Positions 51,639 through 60,699 of a DNA stretch of 64,000 bases are shown here, piece by piece; within the stretch, counting starts at the first letter, position 1, and each line of letters begins with the position of its first letter. The notes beneath the pieces were generated by a model, which saw nothing but the letters and a program-made list of their open reading frames with translations, did no database searches and had not been told where the DNA came from. Position numbers and translations under genes: made by a program. This DNA is from Streptomyces sp. NRRL F-5727 (GTDB lineage: Bacteria; Actinomycetota; Actinomycetes; Streptomycetales; Streptomycetaceae): contig NZ_JOGX01000057.1 in NCBI RefSeq assembly GCF_000719555.1, positions 21,904 to 85,903 on the forward strand, given 5' to 3'.

Positions 51639-52337
51639 TCAGTGGGCGGCGGCGCGGGCCATGCTGCCCCGCGGCTGGGCGGGGACGCCCTGACCGCTCC
51701 GGCGCGGCTGTGCGGCCGCGCCGTTCTGGACGTCCATGACGGCGTGCGCCACCAGACCGCCCATGGGGTCGTGCCGGATCAGGTCGCGCAGCCGGGACCG
51801 CGACGACCGTCCTTCGTTGCCGGGGTACAGGTGCTTGCCGAGACCGACCGCGTGGGCCAGTGCGGCGAGCGCCGCGGTCCGCGGGTCCGGTGGTACGCCG
51901 GTGCGGATCGCACTGTCCAGCCGGGCCCTGATCTCCCGGCTGATCGCCGTGTCCGTCGCCTGGTAGCGAGTCGTCGGCAGCACCCCGCACATCTGGCCCT
52001 CCACGGCATGCACCATGCCGCATCGCTCCAGATGCGAGAGATACGTCTGGCGGAGCCCCAGCCGGGGCCCGCCGATCCAGTGGACGGCCCGGACCGGACT
52101 GCCGCGCCTGCGCAGCAGTTCCAGTGCGGAGTCCAGAGTCGGATCTCCGGTCGGCCGTGGCATCACCACGGCGATACGATCCCCGTCAGGGGCTATCCGT
52201 CCTGCCAGAGCCAGCTCCACTAGCTGTGCTCCGGCAAGGCCCAGATCGAGCGACTGCGGCTGCGCTGTGGTACCCGTGGCCGGGTCCAGAGCGAGCAGCA
52301 GAAGCTCCTCCGGAATGGTTCTGCGGCTCCTGCCCAT
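51639..52337 (-). CDS. GPP34 (GOLPH3/Vps74-like) family protein
   Basis: 232 residues starting P-E-E-L-L-L-L-A-L-D-P-A-T-G, with G-L-A-G-A-Q-L-V-E-L-A-L-A-G-R-I, the bacterial GPP34 signature. Eukaryotic relatives bind phosphatidylinositol 4-phosphate; bacterial roles are not settled, though Streptomyces has several copies. The C-terminal ~25 residues are Arg/Pro-rich and disordered. ATG 52337. It is divergent from the carboxypeptidase gene. Confidence 0.85.
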   Translation of the reverse strand: MGRSRRTIPEELLLLALDPATGTTAQPQSLDLGLAGAQLVELALAGRIAPDGDRIAVVMPRPTGDPTLDSALELLRRRGSPVRAVHWIGGPRLGLRQTYLSHLERCGMVHAVEGQMCGVLPTTRYQATDTAISREIRARLDSAIRTGVPPDPRTAALAALAHAVGLGKHLYPGNEGRSSRSRLRDLIRHDPMGGLVAHAVMDVQNGAAAQPRRSGQGVPAQPRGSMARAAAH

Positions 52338-52354
52338 CCATGCCTCCCCGCGTG

Positions 52355-52388
52355 GATGAATGACAGGGTGACCCCTCTCACATTCATC
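52355..52388. promoter_or_regulatory. GATGAATG / CATTCATC inverted repeat
   Basis: 8-bp arms (52355-52362, 52381-52388) 18 bases apart, in the divergent promoter region between the GPP34 gene and the carboxypeptidase gene. Confidence 0.45.
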
Positions 52389-52520
52389 TGTCGAGAGTGC
52401 CTGGGTGGTTCGTCCGGGAACCAGTAGGTATGTCGTTCTCGTCTAGCACGGGAGCCAAGGGGTTCACACAGGACACTGGTAGACGGTTCGGACGTACGTA
52501 TGACGCATGGAGGAGGCACG

Positions 52521-54914
52521 GTGGCGGGCGAGTCCCCCGACAGGGCGGAGCAGCAGGGGTCGTCGGAGGGGAAGACGACGGCGGCGCCGCCGACGGTTGC
52601 GTCCTCGGGGACCCCGGCGTCCACGGTGTCCGCGCCGGACCGGGTGGACCAGCCGACGGCGGTCTTCAAGACCCTGGCGCCGCGCACCCCGGAGGACGAC
52701 GCGGCGAAGCCGGCCGACGAGCCCGCCGCGGACCCCCGCGGCGAGGGCGACCGTCTGAAGCAGGCCGTGGCGGCGTGGGTCGCGACGGCGGCGCCGGAGG
52801 AGGCCGAGGGCGAGGCCGAGGACGCCGGCGATGACGCGGCCGAGGGCGAGGGCGCGGACGACGTCGCGGACGACGCCGTGGACGGTCCTGCGGACGCCGG
52901 GGCCGAGCACGAGGCGCCCGAGTCCTCCGCGGAGGCCGAGGAGCCCGCTGCCGGGCCCGAGAAGCCCTCGGCGGCCTCCGAGGCCGGCCGGGACGCCGTC
53001 GAGGCGCCGAAGGCGGCGGAGCCGTCCTGGTTCGCCGCGAAGAAGCCGGCGGAGCCGGAGACCCCGAAGGCCGAGACGCCGAAGACGGACGCTCCGAAGA
53101 CGGACGCTCCGAAGACGGACGCTCCGAAGGCGGACGCTCCGAAGGCGAACGCTCCGAAGGCCGGGGCTCCGAAGACGGAGACGGCCGAGCCGGAGGCCGT
53201 CGCGCCCACGCCCAGGGCCGGGGAGCCGGTCGACCAGCCCACCACCATGTTCCGGGCCGTCCGTCCGCCGGCCGGGCCCGCCGTGGACCAGCCGACGACC
53301 GCGTTCAAGCTGCCGCGCGACGCCGCAGGCCGCGACGCCGCAGGCCGCGACTCCGCAGGCCGCGACGCCGCAGGCCGCGACTCCGACAGCGAGCGGACGA
53401 GCACCTTCGTACCGCTCCGCCCGGACATCCCGGCCGAGCGGAAGACGCCCTCCGCCGCCACCCCTGCCCCCGCCGCCGAAAAGCCGACCGCCGCCGCTCC
53501 CGCCGCCGCGCAGGCGCCCCGGCCGACCCCGGCGAAGGCCGCCGTGCCCTCGCCCGCCTCGGCCTCCGCCACCGCCCCGGCCCCCGTCCTCGGCGAGCCC
53601 GAGCGCACCCGGCAGCAGCCGCTTCCGCCGCTGCCCCCGCTCGACCTGCTGGCCGAGCTGACGAACACCCCGCCCCCGCCGCCGAACGCCTGGCGCACGA
53701 CCCTGCGCCGGGTCCGCATCTGGACCCCGCTGGTCCTGCTCCTCCTGATCGTCTTTGCGATCGTGCAGATGGTCCGGCCGCTGCCGGCGCCCGCGCTGAA
53801 GCTCTCCGGCGCGGCGTCGTACACCTTCGAGGGCGGCCCGCTCCAGATGCCGTGGCCGAACGAGGGACAGGGCGCGGTGGAGGTCGAGGGCGTCGGCTCC
53901 ATGGGCACGTGGGGCGCGCAGAAGCCGGCCCCGATCGCGTCCGTGACGAAGACGATGACCGCGTACGTGATCCTGCGCGACCACCCGATCAAGGGGAAGG
54001 CGGAGGGCCCCGAGATCACCGTCGACAAGAAGGCCGCCGACCAGGCGAAGGCGGTGCACGAGTCGACGGCGCCCGTGAAGGAGGGCCAGACCTACACGGA
54101 GAAGGAGCTCCTCCAGCTCCTGATGATCCCGTCGGCCAACAACGTGGCCCGGCTGCTCGCGCGCTGGGACGCCGGCTCGGAGCAGGCGTTCGTCGACAAG
54201 ATGAACGCCGCCGCCAAGGAGCTGGGCATGACGCAGTCCCGGTACACGGACCCGTCCGGCCTGCTCGACTCCACCGTCTCGACCCCGCGGGACCAGCTGA
54301 AGCTGGCGAAGGCGGTCATGAGGTTCGACGTGTTCCGCGAGATCGTGGACATGCCGAACGCCACCATCGAGGGCGTCGGCTACATCGAGAACAACAACAG
54401 CCGGCTGCTGCTCAAGGACGGCGTCACCGGCATCAAGACCGGCTCCTCCACCCCGGCCGGCGGCAATCTGCTCTGGTCGGCGAACACGATCGTCGACGGC
54501 GAGGTCCGCCGCATCCTGGGCATCGTGATGGGCGCGCAGAACGCCGAGCGGCTCAACGACAAGCTGGAGCTGTCGCTGGACTACAGCTACGAGCTGATCA
54601 AGAAGGCCCAGGACGACGTCACCTCCGCGACCGTCGTCAAGAAGGGCCAGGTCGTCGGCTACATCGACGACGGCCTGGGCGGCCGGACGCCCGTCGTGGC
54701 CACGAAGGAGCTCAAGGCGGTCGGCTGGCCGGGCCTCAAGGTCCGGCTGGCGCTCACCGACGGCGGCAAGGCCGTCCCGCACTCCGGCAAGGCCGGGGAC
54801 GTCGTCGGCACCGTCTCGATCGGCACGGGCACCGGGAAGGTCAGCGCCCCGGTGGCGCTCGAGACCGACCTGGTGGAGCCCGGCTTCGACAAGAAGCTGA
54901 CCCGGGTGGGCTGA
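52521..54914 (+). CDS. D-alanyl-D-alanine carboxypeptidase with long disordered N-terminus
   Basis: 797 residues from GTG 52521, chosen for the GGAGGAGG at 52509-52516; ATG 52500 is in frame but has no ribosome site. Residues ~1-390 are Pro/Ala/Glu-rich and presumed cytoplasmic, with repeats (A-P-K-T-D units; D-A-A-G-R units) and three D-Q-P-T-(A/T)-x-F motifs. One membrane helix lies near 405-425, then a class S11 penicillin-binding domain: S-V-T-K near 474, S-A-N near 540, K-T-G near 640. It trims peptidoglycan stem peptides outside the membrane. The terminator at 54951 follows. Confidence 0.9.
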   Translation: MAGESPDRAEQQGSSEGKTTAAPPTVASSGTPASTVSAPDRVDQPTAVFKTLAPRTPEDDAAKPADEPAADPRGEGDRLKQAVAAWVATAAPEEAEGEAEDAGDDAAEGEGADDVADDAVDGPADAGAEHEAPESSAEAEEPAAGPEKPSAASEAGRDAVEAPKAAEPSWFAAKKPAEPETPKAETPKTDAPKTDAPKTDAPKADAPKANAPKAGAPKTETAEPEAVAPTPRAGEPVDQPTTMFRAVRPPAGPAVDQPTTAFKLPRDAAGRDAAGRDSAGRDAAGRDSDSERTSTFVPLRPDIPAERKTPSAATPAPAAEKPTAAAPAAAQAPRPTPAKAAVPSPASASATAPAPVLGEPERTRQQPLPPLPPLDLLAELTNTPPPPPNAWRTTLRRVRIWTPLVLLLLIVFAIVQMVRPLPAPALKLSGAASYTFEGGPLQMPWPNEGQGAVEVEGVGSMGTWGAQKPAPIASVTKTMTAYVILRDHPIKGKAEGPEITVDKKAADQAKAVHESTAPVKEGQTYTEKELLQLLMIPSANNVARLLARWDAGSEQAFVDKMNAAAKELGMTQSRYTDPSGLLDSTVSTPRDQLKLAKAVMRFDVFREIVDMPNATIEGVGYIENNNSRLLLKDGVTGIKTGSSTPAGGNLLWSANTIVDGEVRRILGIVMGAQNAERLNDKLELSLDYSYELIKKAQDDVTSATVVKKGQVVGYIDDGLGGRTPVVATKELKAVGWPGLKVRLALTDGGKAVPHSGKAGDVVGTVSIGTGTGKVSAPVALETDLVEPGFDKKLTRVG
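53070..53170. repeat. Coding tandem repeat in the carboxypeptidase
   Basis: About six 15-base units (GACGCTCCGAAG-type) encode A-P-K-T-D/A-P-K-A-D/A-P-K-A-N. A second coding repeat of about 15 bases encodes D-A-A-G-R/D-S-A-G-R at 53320-53385. Both lie in the cytoplasmic tail. Confidence 0.85.
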
Positions 54915-54950
54915 CGCGCGGGCCGCACGGCCGGCTGACCTGATCGGGTG

Positions 54951-54974
54951 GGCGCCCCGGACGACCGGGGCGCC
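54951..54974 (+). terminator. Terminator after the carboxypeptidase gene
   Basis: Perfect 10-bp stem GGCGCCCCGG / CCGGGGCGCC with an ACGA loop, followed by CTGCTGTT. Confidence 0.85.
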
Positions 54975-55067
54975 CTGCTGTTAGCGTCTTCGGGGGACGA
55001 GACGCGACACGCGAAGCCGCGCGGGACGCGAGACGGGCAGAGGGAAGCAGCACGGGAAAGGGCCGCA

Positions 55068-56981
55068 GTGACCACCGCCGAGCCGACACGCGCGGGCCGC
55101 AGCACGCCCGCCGCGCCCCTCTCCGCAGGGGAGTCCGCACAGGACGCCCACCCCCCGTCCGCACCGACCACCACTGACGGTTCACCCTCGCGAATAGTGC
55201 TCCCGAACCAGCGCTCCGCCCCCGAGCGGACCACGCCCCCGACGCCGCCGTCGCCGCCCCCGCCGCGCCGGCGCAAGCGCCGCTACCCGGTGATGGTGGC
55301 GACGGGCGTCGCCGCGCTCCTCCACATCGTGTGGTTCTTCTACTTCGCGAACAGCGGCGGCGACCTCGCGGCGCAGGACGCCTGGGCCGAGTTCGTCGGA
55401 CGGCACCCGGACTCCGCGTACAACCTGGCCTGGTACGGCGGCATGCACCCGGTCTCGTACAGCGTGGTCTCGCCGTACGTGATGTCGGTGCTCGGCGTCC
55501 GCTCGACCATGATGATCGCGGGGACGCTCTCCGCCGCCCTGACCGCGCTGATCCTGGTGCGGGTCCCGGCCGTCCGGAACCCCATGGCGTGCTCCCTCGC
55601 GGGCGTCTTCGCCTTCCTCTGCAACGCGCTGTCGGGCCGGGTGACCTTCGGGCTCGGCATGATGTTCGCGCTCGGCGCGGTCGCCGCCGTCTTCTGCTGG
55701 CCGCACCGCTGGCGCCGCAAGCGCTGGGCGAAGGCGGCCGTGGCGGTGCCGCTGTCCGGGCTCGCGACGGCGTGCAGCCCGGTCGCCGGCCTGTTCCTCG
55801 GCGTCGTGGCCGCGGCGCTCTTCCTCAACAAGCGGCGCCCGGGAGCGTACGCGGTCGGCCTCGCCCCGGTGGCGATCGTCGCCCTCTCCTCCTGGCTCTT
55901 CCCCTTCTCCGGCACCCAGCCGATGGCCTTCGCCTCGACGGCGCTGCCGCTGGCCTTCGGGATCCTCGTTCTCGTCCTGGTGCCGAGGGACTGGCTCACG
56001 GTCCGCACCGCCGCCGCCTGCTACACCGTCGGCACCTTCCTGACCTGGCTGATCGACTCCCAGATCGGCTCGAACATCTCGCGGCTCCCGATGCTCTTCG
56101 CGGGCGTGGCGCTGCTGGCCGCCCTGCCGTACACGCGCCCGCGCTCGCGCCGCTGGTACGCGCTGGTCGTCGCCTTCCTCGGGCTGAACTTCTGGATCGG
56201 CTTCAAGGGCGTCGACGACGTGATCCGCACCCGCCCCGACGCCTCCTGGGCCTTCGAGGTGGCGCCGCTGATCAACCAGCTCCAGGTGCGGGACGCCCGC
56301 AAGGCGCGGGTCGAGGTCGTGCCGGCCTCCAGCCACCGCGAGTCCTCGGCGCTCAGCCCGTACATCAACCTGGCGCGCGGCTGGAACCGCCAGGCGGACA
56401 TGGAGCGCAACCCGCTCTTCTACGACGACACCCTCAACGCCGTGAACTACCGCGAGTGGCTGCACCGCTGGTCCGTCCGGTACGTCGTCCTCCCGACCGG
56501 TGCCCCCGACTCCGGCGCGGAGCAGGAGGCGGAGCTCGTCGCGCAGGGCCTGCCGTACCTGAGCCAGGTGTGGGCCGACGCGAACTGGCGGCTGTACGAG
56601 GTCGCCGACGCCACGCCGCTCGCGGACGCCCCGGCCCAGGTCGAGCGCGCCGCCGAGAACGAGGTCGTCCTCCGCCTCGACCGCCCGGCCCGGATCAAGA
56701 TCCGCGTGCCGTGGTCGCCCTGGCTGGCGCTGATGGACGAGAACGGCGGCAAGCTGGAGCCCCCGCAGGAGACGGAGGCGTCCAAGCTGGCGCGGGAGGA
56801 GTCCGAGACGGAGATCCCGAAGGTCTTCGCCAACGAGCACGGCTGCCTGCTGAAGGCGGAGCCGGACGAGGAGGGCGACGAGTGGACGGAGCTGATCGCC
56901 CCCAAGGCCGGTACGTACCGCCTGGCGGCCCCGTACAAGCTCTTCCCGCGCGGCACGGCCTGCCCGGAGGAACTCCGCTGA
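55068..56981 (+). CDS. Polytopic membrane protein, unknown
   Basis: 637 residues. A disordered, Pro-rich N-terminus (~1-85, ending P-P-P-P-R-R-R-K-R-R) precedes about nine membrane helices (~90-390), then a soluble C-terminal part (~400-637) with N-L-A-R-G-W-N-R-Q-A-D-M-E-R-N-P-L-F-Y. The second loop contains H-P-D-S-A-Y-N-L-A-W-Y-G-G-M-H-P, similar to glycosyltransferase-type (GT-C) membrane proteins. GTG 55068 has GGAAAGGG upstream. It could be a cell-wall mannosyl- or arabinosyltransferase-like enzyme, but I am not sure. Confidence 0.75.
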   Translation: MTTAEPTRAGRSTPAAPLSAGESAQDAHPPSAPTTTDGSPSRIVLPNQRSAPERTTPPTPPSPPPPRRRKRRYPVMVATGVAALLHIVWFFYFANSGGDLAAQDAWAEFVGRHPDSAYNLAWYGGMHPVSYSVVSPYVMSVLGVRSTMMIAGTLSAALTALILVRVPAVRNPMACSLAGVFAFLCNALSGRVTFGLGMMFALGAVAAVFCWPHRWRRKRWAKAAVAVPLSGLATACSPVAGLFLGVVAAALFLNKRRPGAYAVGLAPVAIVALSSWLFPFSGTQPMAFASTALPLAFGILVLVLVPRDWLTVRTAAACYTVGTFLTWLIDSQIGSNISRLPMLFAGVALLAALPYTRPRSRRWYALVVAFLGLNFWIGFKGVDDVIRTRPDASWAFEVAPLINQLQVRDARKARVEVVPASSHRESSALSPYINLARGWNRQADMERNPLFYDDTLNAVNYREWLHRWSVRYVVLPTGAPDSGAEQEAELVAQGLPYLSQVWADANWRLYEVADATPLADAPAQVERAAENEVVLRLDRPARIKIRVPWSPWLALMDENGGKLEPPQETEASKLAREESETEIPKVFANEHGCLLKAEPDEEGDEWTELIAPKAGTYRLAAPYKLFPRGTACPEELR

Positions 56982-56996
56982 CGCCCCGGCGACCCT

Positions 56997-57060
56997 GACG
57001 GTCACTCGTCCCCGACGGTCACTCGTCCCCGACGGTCACTCGTCCCCGACGGTCACTCAT
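56997..57060. repeat. 17-bp tandem repeat, 3.7 copies
   Basis: Unit GACGGTCACTCGTCCCC starting at 56997, 57014, 57031 and 57048 (last copy incomplete), between the membrane protein and signal peptidase genes. Confidence 0.92.
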
Positions 57061-57120
57061 AAGGAGGGTGAACGCCCGGGAAGGCTGCGACCCGGTGGAC
57101 TCCGGGCCTAGGGTCGTCCC

Positions 57121-57915
57121 ATGCGGCAGGAACCAACTGAATCGGGGACGGCGGACGTGACGGACGCGGGAGACGCGGCGGACGCGGGAGACGTGGCGAC
57201 GGACGTGAGGCCCGAAGACCCCTCGCCGCCGCCCTCCGCCTCCCGGCCGCCGAAGCGCCGCCGCCTCTCCCCCTGGGTGGAGTACCCCCTGCTGGCCGCG
57301 GTCGCCCTGGTGCTGGCCTTCCTGATCAAGACCTTCCTGGTGCAGGCGTTCCTGATCCCCTCGGGCTCCATGCAGAACACCCTCCAGGAGGACGACCGGG
57401 TCCTGGTCGACAAGCTCACCCCCTGGTTCGGCTCGGAGCCCGACCGCGGCGAGGTCGTCGTCTTCCGCGACCCCGCCGACTGGCTCGCCGGCCACGAACT
57501 GAAGCCCCCCAGCACCACCCAGAAGGTCCTCGGCTTCGTCGGCCTGATGCCCGCCGCCGGCGAACAGCACCTGATCAAGCGCGTCGTCGGCGTGGCCGGC
57601 GACACGGTCGAATGCCAGGGCACGGGCCCGGTCAAGCTCAACGGCAAGCCGCTGGACGAACCGTACGTCTACGAGGGCAACACCCCCTGCAGCACCGACG
57701 CCGGCGGCCAGTTCAAGATCACCGTCCCGGCCGGCCACCTGTGGGTGATGGGCGACCACCGCCAGCACTCCCAGGACTCCCGCTACCACCAGAACGACGG
57801 CCGCGGCGGCATGGTCCCCCTCACCGACGTGGTGGGCCGCGCCATCGTCGTCGCCTGGCCCCTCCCCAACTGGTCCACCCTCCCGGTCCCGGACACCTTC
57901 GAGAACCAGGACTGA
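57121..57915 (+). CDS. lepB: Signal peptidase I
   Basis: 264 residues. An acidic, Asp-rich cytoplasmic start (~1-45), one membrane helix (~52-75), then the S26 catalytic parts: Ser 83 in I-P-S-G-S-M-Q, Lys 153 in L-I-K-R-V-V-G-V-A-G-D, and M-G-D-H-R-Q-H-S-Q-D-S-R near 215. It removes signal peptides from exported proteins. The start ATG 57121 stands alone after the tandem repeat; no strong ribosome site. The short gene 57939 follows 23 bases later. Confidence 0.9.
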   Translation: MRQEPTESGTADVTDAGDAADAGDVATDVRPEDPSPPPSASRPPKRRRLSPWVEYPLLAAVALVLAFLIKTFLVQAFLIPSGSMQNTLQEDDRVLVDKLTPWFGSEPDRGEVVVFRDPADWLAGHELKPPSTTQKVLGFVGLMPAAGEQHLIKRVVGVAGDTVECQGTGPVKLNGKPLDEPYVYEGNTPCSTDAGGQFKITVPAGHLWVMGDHRQHSQDSRYHQNDGRGGMVPLTDVVGRAIVVAWPLPNWSTLPVPDTFENQD

Positions 57916-57938
57916 CAAGCGCAGAAAGAGAGCCCCGG

Positions 57939-58232
57939 ATGGCCATCATCGTCACCTTCGACTTCCCCGGCGCCGGCCACGACCTCTACGACACGGTCAT
58001 CCACCGCGTCACCGCCGGCCAAGGCTTCACCCGCTTCGAGGACGTGTCGAACCCGGGCCTCATCTCCCACGTCGCCGGCCCGGTCGACGGAGGCTTCCGC
58101 GTGACCGAGGTCTGGGAAAGCCCGGAAGCCCTCGAATCCCACGCCAAGACCTTCGCCCCCATCCTCGCCGACCTCGGCTACGCCGACGCCCAGCCGACCA
58201 TCACCCCGGCCCACAACGTCGTGGTCAGCTGA
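57939..58232 (+). CDS. Small dimeric alpha-beta barrel-like protein, unknown
   Basis: 97 residues: M-A-I-I-V-T-F-D-F-P-G, then H-V-A-G-P-V-D-G-G-F-R-V-T-E-V-W-E-S-P-E-A-L-E-S-H. This size and the W-E-S-x-E-A-x-x-x-H segment suggest an antibiotic-monooxygenase-like ferredoxin fold. AGAAAGAGAG precedes the ATG. It probably shares the signal peptidase transcript. Function unknown. Confidence 0.7.
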   Translation: MAIIVTFDFPGAGHDLYDTVIHRVTAGQGFTRFEDVSNPGLISHVAGPVDGGFRVTEVWESPEALESHAKTFAPILADLGYADAQPTITPAHNVVVS

Positions 58233-58261
58233 CCCACCCCACCCCACCCCGCGAACCCAGA

Positions 58262-58291
58262 AGGACCCCTACCGATCCCGGTAGGGGTCCT
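58262..58291 (-). terminator. Hairpin homologous to the tRNA-Arg terminator
   Basis: 12-bp stem AGGACCCCTACC / GGTAGGGGTCCT. It lies 10 bases from the truncated tRNA copy at 58301, as the similar hairpin at 63858-63889 lies next to the intact tRNA. Probably the original terminator of the tRNA before integration; it also ends the gene at 57939. Confidence 0.75.
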
Positions 58292-58300
58292 CCTGTTCAG

Positions 58301-58341
58301 TGCCCCGGCAGGATTCGAACCTGCGACAACCGCTTTAGGAG
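58301..58341 (-). repeat. att copy 1: imperfect tRNA-Arg 3' end
   Basis: Matches 63898-63939 except for one missing C in the C-run and one C-to-A change; the match stops just past the anticodon (TTTAGGAG). Outer boundary of the island. Confidence 0.85.
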
Positions 58342-58467
58342 TTCGATCAGTGCTCGGCACCGCCATCCGTGCAGAGCCACCTAGGGGCGCTGGCGTCCGA
58401 GGCCGTTGATGTCACCTGTGGATGTCAGAACGGTGCAACCATGCGCGCTCGCTGGCACGATGATCCC

Positions 58468-58782
58468 ATGGTTGACCTGGAGCGAATCAAGGTGGAGAGC
58501 ATGGCGTACTTCCGATCCCTTGACGAAGGGGCCACCATGCGGCACCACTTCCGCCACGTCGACGAGGACGGCGGCTTGTGGTACTTCGAGGCCGTACCCG
58601 ACCGCGGCGAGTTGGTCGCCATCAAGCAGGCCGAGCTGACTCCGGCCGGCGTGCTTCACCGGTACAGCTGGGAGTGCCTGGAGGACGCGCACGGATTCCT
58701 GACGGACCAAGCGATCGACCCGGAAGAGGACCCGCTGGAAGCCATCCCGGCCGAAGAGTTCCACCGGGTGTGGACGCGGTGA
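58468..58782 (+). CDS. Hypothetical protein in the island, 104 aa
   Basis: Starts M-V-D-L-E-R-I-K-V-E-S-M-A-Y-F-R-S-L-D; acidic at the C-terminus (D-P-E-E-D-P-L-E-A-I-P-A-E-E-F). ATG 58468 is the most likely start; longer readings begin at 58369. No ribosome site is clear. W and Y are well spread and codon use is coding-like, so it appears real. No family recognised. Confidence 0.6.
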   Translation: MVDLERIKVESMAYFRSLDEGATMRHHFRHVDEDGGLWYFEAVPDRGELVAIKQAELTPAGVLHRYSWECLEDAHGFLTDQAIDPEEDPLEAIPAEEFHRVWTR

Positions 58783-59065
58783 GTTTGCTGGACAACCACT
58801 TTAGGAGAGTGGGAAGGCGCGCTTGGGCCTGACCTGCACAGTTGCGGCATTGGCCGATCCGCTCAGCAGGGTCCCTGGACGCCCTTCGTTCCCCGTGAGT
58901 CCCCGCACGATCTGGCACGGATGTGGCACGGGGACCTCTTCGTCCCGAAGTAACTCGGGCGGTGGTGCTTGCTTGGGCTGCTGTGTCTCCCACCTGCGCT
59001 GATGGTCCGCATGCGCTCGTACTCGTCCGCCCGTTGTTCGCCGGCGTTGTCACGCAGTTAGACAC

Positions 59066-59311
59066 TCAGCCTGCCGATCCTGAGAGTCCGGCCACCGACT
59101 CAGAGATCTGGCGCGCCAACTCCTCAACGACCTGAGGCACGACGCGTTGGGCACCCTCGTCTTGCAGGGCTTCGACAAGCGCTTGATGGACCACTGGGAA
59201 CGACTGCCCCGCGTGTGACGCACGGGTCTGGTTAACCGCTCGCTCGATCTTGGCAAGATGGGCTGCCACGATCGGCATCGCCTTCTCGTACTCACTGGGG
59301 TCCGTGGCCAT
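59066..59311 (-). CDS. Hypothetical helical protein in the island, 81 aa
   Basis: M-A-T-D-P-S-E-Y-E-K-A-M-P-I-V-A-A-H-L-A-K-I-E-R-A-V-N-Q-T-R and later V-V-E-E-L-A-R-Q-I-S-E-S-V-A-G-L; all predicted alpha-helix. ATG 59311. Short helical proteins of this kind occur in actinobacterial integrative elements. Function unknown. Confidence 0.6.
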   Translation of the reverse strand: MATDPSEYEKAMPIVAAHLAKIERAVNQTRASHAGQSFPVVHQALVEALQDEGAQRVVPQVVEELARQISESVAGLSGSAG

Positions 59312-59449
59312 GAGCTCAGCCGATCAGCATGCATCGATCGAGTCAAGGCCGGCACCGAGTCGTCTGTAGCCCTTTGATCCGTAGCCCTAGCGAGGCCGGT
59401 CAATGACAGTCGATTCAACCTCTTTACGGCCCCGCCAGGGTGCTGTCAG

Positions 59450-59650
59450 TCAGCCACGGTTGCGGTGGTTGCGGTACACGGCTGCTGTACCGCCGCCAGC
59501 CACAGTGGCCACGAGTGCCAAAGCGTTCACGTACGCGCTGACGGTCTCTGCGGCCGCTGGCCACAGAACAAGCACAATGACGATCACTGTGATCAGTCCG
59601 CTGATCCGACCAGGGTTTGACTCCTGGCCACACTGCGCCAAACTCGACAT
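59450..59650 (-). CDS. Small membrane protein in the island, 66 aa
   Basis: Two hydrophobic segments: L-I-T-V-I-V-I-V-L-V-L-W near residues 19-30 and A-L-A-L-V-A-T-V-A-G-G-G-T-A near 43-56, and a basic end (Y-R-N-H-R-N-R-G). ATG 59650 has AGGAG 6 bases upstream. Typical of small spread or transfer-associated membrane proteins of Streptomyces elements, but identity is not certain. Confidence 0.65.
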   Translation of the reverse strand: MSSLAQCGQESNPGRISGLITVIVIVLVLWPAAAETVSAYVNALALVATVAGGGTAAVYRNHRNRG

Positions 59651-60699
59651 GGAATCTCCTAGGTTCCAGCTCGCCTCGGCCGGCCTGTGCGTTTCCTAGG
59701 CCCACTTGGCCGGCGGGCGCGAGCAGCTGAGGTTCCATCATGGACCCATCACACGGCTGCCACTTCAAGTGGCATCAAGAGCCCTTCAACTTCCTTTGCA
59801 AGTGCGATCACTTGCTGTGAAAGTCCGGAACTGTACACCAAGGGAAATCCCCTTGAGCATCTTTACAACGTGCTGTTGTAAAGAGATCAAAGGTTCACCC
59901 CTGCTGTCAGCAGAGATGTACGCGCAGACCTGTGACCTATCCAGCGGCGCGCGAGGGGGGCTCGCCTCGGATTCCCTCGGGCTTCGAGTGGCCTCCAGGC
60001 TGGCGGTAGCTTTCGTGTGCGGCAGTAAGCGCGCGCACGCCTCCCGCTTAGTGACAAGTGTCACATGAGGGCGAGGAGAGCCCGCGGCCCTGAACCGTCT
60101 CACGGCACCTTTGCCGCCACGCGCCCCAACTCCCATCCCGTCTGCCGTCGACCCACACACCGTGGAGCAGGCCCGGTGCCGTGTCTGCTCGGCTCTGCCC
60201 GGGTCGACGGCAGACGGGATGGGAGTCCCCACCTCCACACCCCACTGGCCGGCACCCGCCCGCGGGGCCCTCCCATCCCGGAGTCGGAGCGCCCCCGCCG
60301 GAGGCATCGTCTTGAGCCGCACTTGCGTACCGCCTCGGCCGCGTCGTGGTCCGTCGCCCATCAACCCGAGCTGTCAGGCGTGCGGCCGGCGGTCGGGCTG
60401 GAGCGGGGCGGAGACAGGGGCGCAGGCCCGGGCGACGGGCCGCGCCTCGCGCGGCGGGTGCCTTGATGAGGTAGGGAAATCTGTAACAGCTGCCCCTGGG
60501 CGGGCCTTCAGGTGGTGGGCTTGCGGAGCTTGCCTTCGCCGTCTCGGATCAGGTGGCGACGTACCCGTGCTGGGACAGGCGGTCGTGGGCATCGCGCATG
60601 TCGGCGGGGGTCTGATGGCCTGATCATGAATCCCTGGTCTGCGCAGATCAGGCACTCGCTGCTGGGCTCCGACGAGCATGTCGACGACCAGGCGGGCGG
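59651..60699. other. Non-coding stretch with several palindromes
   Basis: About 1 kb without a convincing gene. It holds TGCCACTT-C-AAGTGGCA (59758-59774), CAAGTG-CGAT-CACTTG (59799-59814), GTGACA-AG-TGTCAC (60051-60064) and the large inverted repeat at 60129-60226. Short minus-strand pieces near 60508-60620 (A-H-D-R-L-S-Q-H-G-Y-V and H-L-I-R-D-G-E-G-K-L-R-K-P in different frames) look like a frameshifted gene remnant. Probably the control/replication region of the dead element. Confidence 0.55.
60129..60226. repeat. 26-bp perfect inverted repeat, long stem-loop
   Basis: Arms 60129-60154 and 60201-60226 are exact inverse complements over 26 bases; the 46-base loop contains a second stem GAGCAG (60165-60170) / CTGCTC (60185-60190). 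Transcribed, it would be a very stable structured RNA; in single-stranded DNA it could act as a replication or transfer signal. Confidence 0.85.
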
